A stretch of 5,133 nt of DNA from Pseudomonadota bacterium (GTDB lineage Bacteria; Pseudomonadota; Alphaproteobacteria; Rhizobiales; Rhizobiaceae), in contig JAEYTV010000035.1 in assembly GCA_023433855.1 (NCBI GenBank), forward strand, positions 1 to 5,133. The letters run 5' to 3'. Both the position numbers and the translations under genes were made by a program. Below the pieces are notes generated by a model that was not told where the DNA came from, searched no databases, and saw nothing but the letters and a program-made list of their open reading frames with translations. The stretch's first letter is position 1. Each line of letters starts with the position of its first letter. Positions 4,262 through 5,133 of this stretch are shown here, one piece after another.

Positions 4262-5133
4262 ATGGCCGCGCCACGCGTCAGTTTCGTCAGTCTCGGTTGC
4301 CCGAAGGCGCTCGTCGATTCCGAGCGCATCCTGACGCGCCTGCGCGCCGAGGGTTACGAGATCGCGCGCAAGCACGATGGCGCGGACCTCGTCGTCGTCA
4401 ACACCTGCGGCTTCCTGGATTCGGCGCGCGACGAGTCGCTCGGCGCGATCGGCACGGCGCTGAAGGAGAACGGCAAGGTCATCGTCACCGGCTGCATGGG
4501 CGCGACGCCCGAGTTGATCCGCGAGAAGCACCCCAACGTGCTCGCGATCACCGGCCCGCAGGCCTATGAAAGCGTCATGGCAGCCGTGCACGAGGCAGCA
4601 CCCCCGGCGCACGATCCATATGTCGACCTCTTGCCACCGCAGGGCGTCAAGCTGACGCCGCGCCACTATGCCTATCTCAAGATTTCCGAGGGCTGCAACA
4701 ACCGCTGCACCTTCTGCATCATCCCGGCGCTGCGCGGCGATCTCGTCTCGCGGCCCGCGGCCGACGTGCTGCGCGAGGCGGAGAAGCTCGCCAAGGCCGG
4801 CGTCAAGGAACTGCTCGTCATCTCGCAGGACACCAGCGCCTATGGCGTCGACGTGAAGTACCAGACGAGCCTGTTCGGGGATCGCGAGGTGAAGGCGAAG
4901 TTCCTCGACCTCTGCCAGGAACTCGGCGAGATGGGTATCTGGGTGCGCCTGCACTACGTCTACCCCTACCCGCACGTCGCCGACATCATCCCGCTGATGG
5001 CCGAGGGCAAAATCCTGCCTTATCTCGATATCCCGTTCCAGCACGCCTCGCCGCAGGTCTTGAAGAACATGCGGCGTCCCGCCCATGGCGAAAGGACGCT
5101 GGAGCGCATTCGCGGCTGGCGCGAGATCTGCCC
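4262..5133 (+). CDS. rimO: Ribosomal protein S12 methylthiotransferase RimO (3' end cut by window)
   Basis: RimO is a radical SAM enzyme with two iron-sulfur clusters that adds a methylthio group to a conserved aspartate of ribosomal protein S12. The visible 290 residues start [21 protein letters not shown]. The N-terminal domain carries the three auxiliary-cluster cysteines, Cys13, Cys49 (NTCGFLDSA) and Cys78 (TGCMGA). The radical SAM motif CNNRCTFC follows at Cys145, Cys149 and Cys152, with [13 protein letters not shown], the wording that separates RimO from the tRNA enzyme MiaB. The barrel continues through RLHYVYPYP (229-237) and LDIPFQHAS (255-263). About 150 residues, including the C-terminal TRAM domain, lie beyond the right edge. 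The ATG at 4262 fits the family, with only a weak GAAAG upstream. A possible extended -10, TGTGATACT (4219-4227), lies in the gap to the divergent VOC gene. Confidence 0.96.
   Translation, partial: MAAPRVSFVSLGCPKALVDSERILTRLRAEGYEIARKHDGADLVVVNTCGFLDSARDESLGAIGTALKENGKVIVTGCMGATPELIREKHPNVLAITGPQAYESVMAAVHEAAPPAHDPYVDLLPPQGVKLTPRHYAYLKISEGCNNRCTFCIIPALRGDLVSRPAADVLREAEKLAKAGVKELLVISQDTSAYGVDVKYQTSLFGDREVKAKFLDLCQELGEMGIWVRLHYVYPYPHVADIIPLMAEGKILPYLDIPFQHASPQVLKNMRRPAHGERTLERIRGWREIC

Noticed and set aside
4202..5086. Long 294-codon minus-strand frame opposite rimO
   Set aside because: It is the antisense of a clearly identified rimO with all catalytic cysteines. Long antisense frames are usual in high-GC genes.

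Overview
The window looks like chromosomal DNA from an alphaproteobacterium of the order Hyphomicrobiales (Rhizobiales), possibly near Mesorhizobium or its Phyllobacteriaceae relatives. That placement is inference. It rests on high-GC coding sequence, on GAAC-N7-GAAC sites (the LexA operator form of rhizobia), on an intergenic palindrome of a type common in rhizobial genomes, and on the divergent uvrA/ssb arrangement.

Layout: (1) The 5' end of uvrA (nucleotide excision repair) leaves the window on the minus strand. (2) A long non-coding spacer of 883 bp (165-1047) separates it from ssb. The spacer holds two perfect LexA-type boxes, one nearer uvrA and one nearer ssb, a rhizobial-type palindromic repeat, several hairpins, a cluster of overlapping palindromes and an 11-codon mini-ORF with a strong Shine-Dalgarno. 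(3) ssb and a YhfA-type OsmC gene run rightward. (4) marC runs leftward, convergent with the OsmC gene. (5) A 304-bp divergent promoter region leads to a rightward YjbE-type TerC gene. (6) A leftward VOC (glyoxalase-like) gene is convergent with terC. (7) rimO, encoding the ribosomal protein S12 methylthiotransferase, diverges from the VOC gene and runs off the right edge.

Functionally, the left third is a DNA-damage module. UvrA detects lesions, SSB protects single-stranded DNA, and both genes probably answer to LexA. The rest is a set of housekeeping and stress-type genes (thiol-peroxidase-fold OsmC protein, two integral membrane proteins, VOC protein, RimO) in alternating orientations with no evidence of one shared pathway. 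The genes look intact and ordinary. I found no transposase, integrase, CRISPR array, tRNA or rRNA, and no convincing new multi-gene system. The part most worth attention is the uvrA-ssb spacer.
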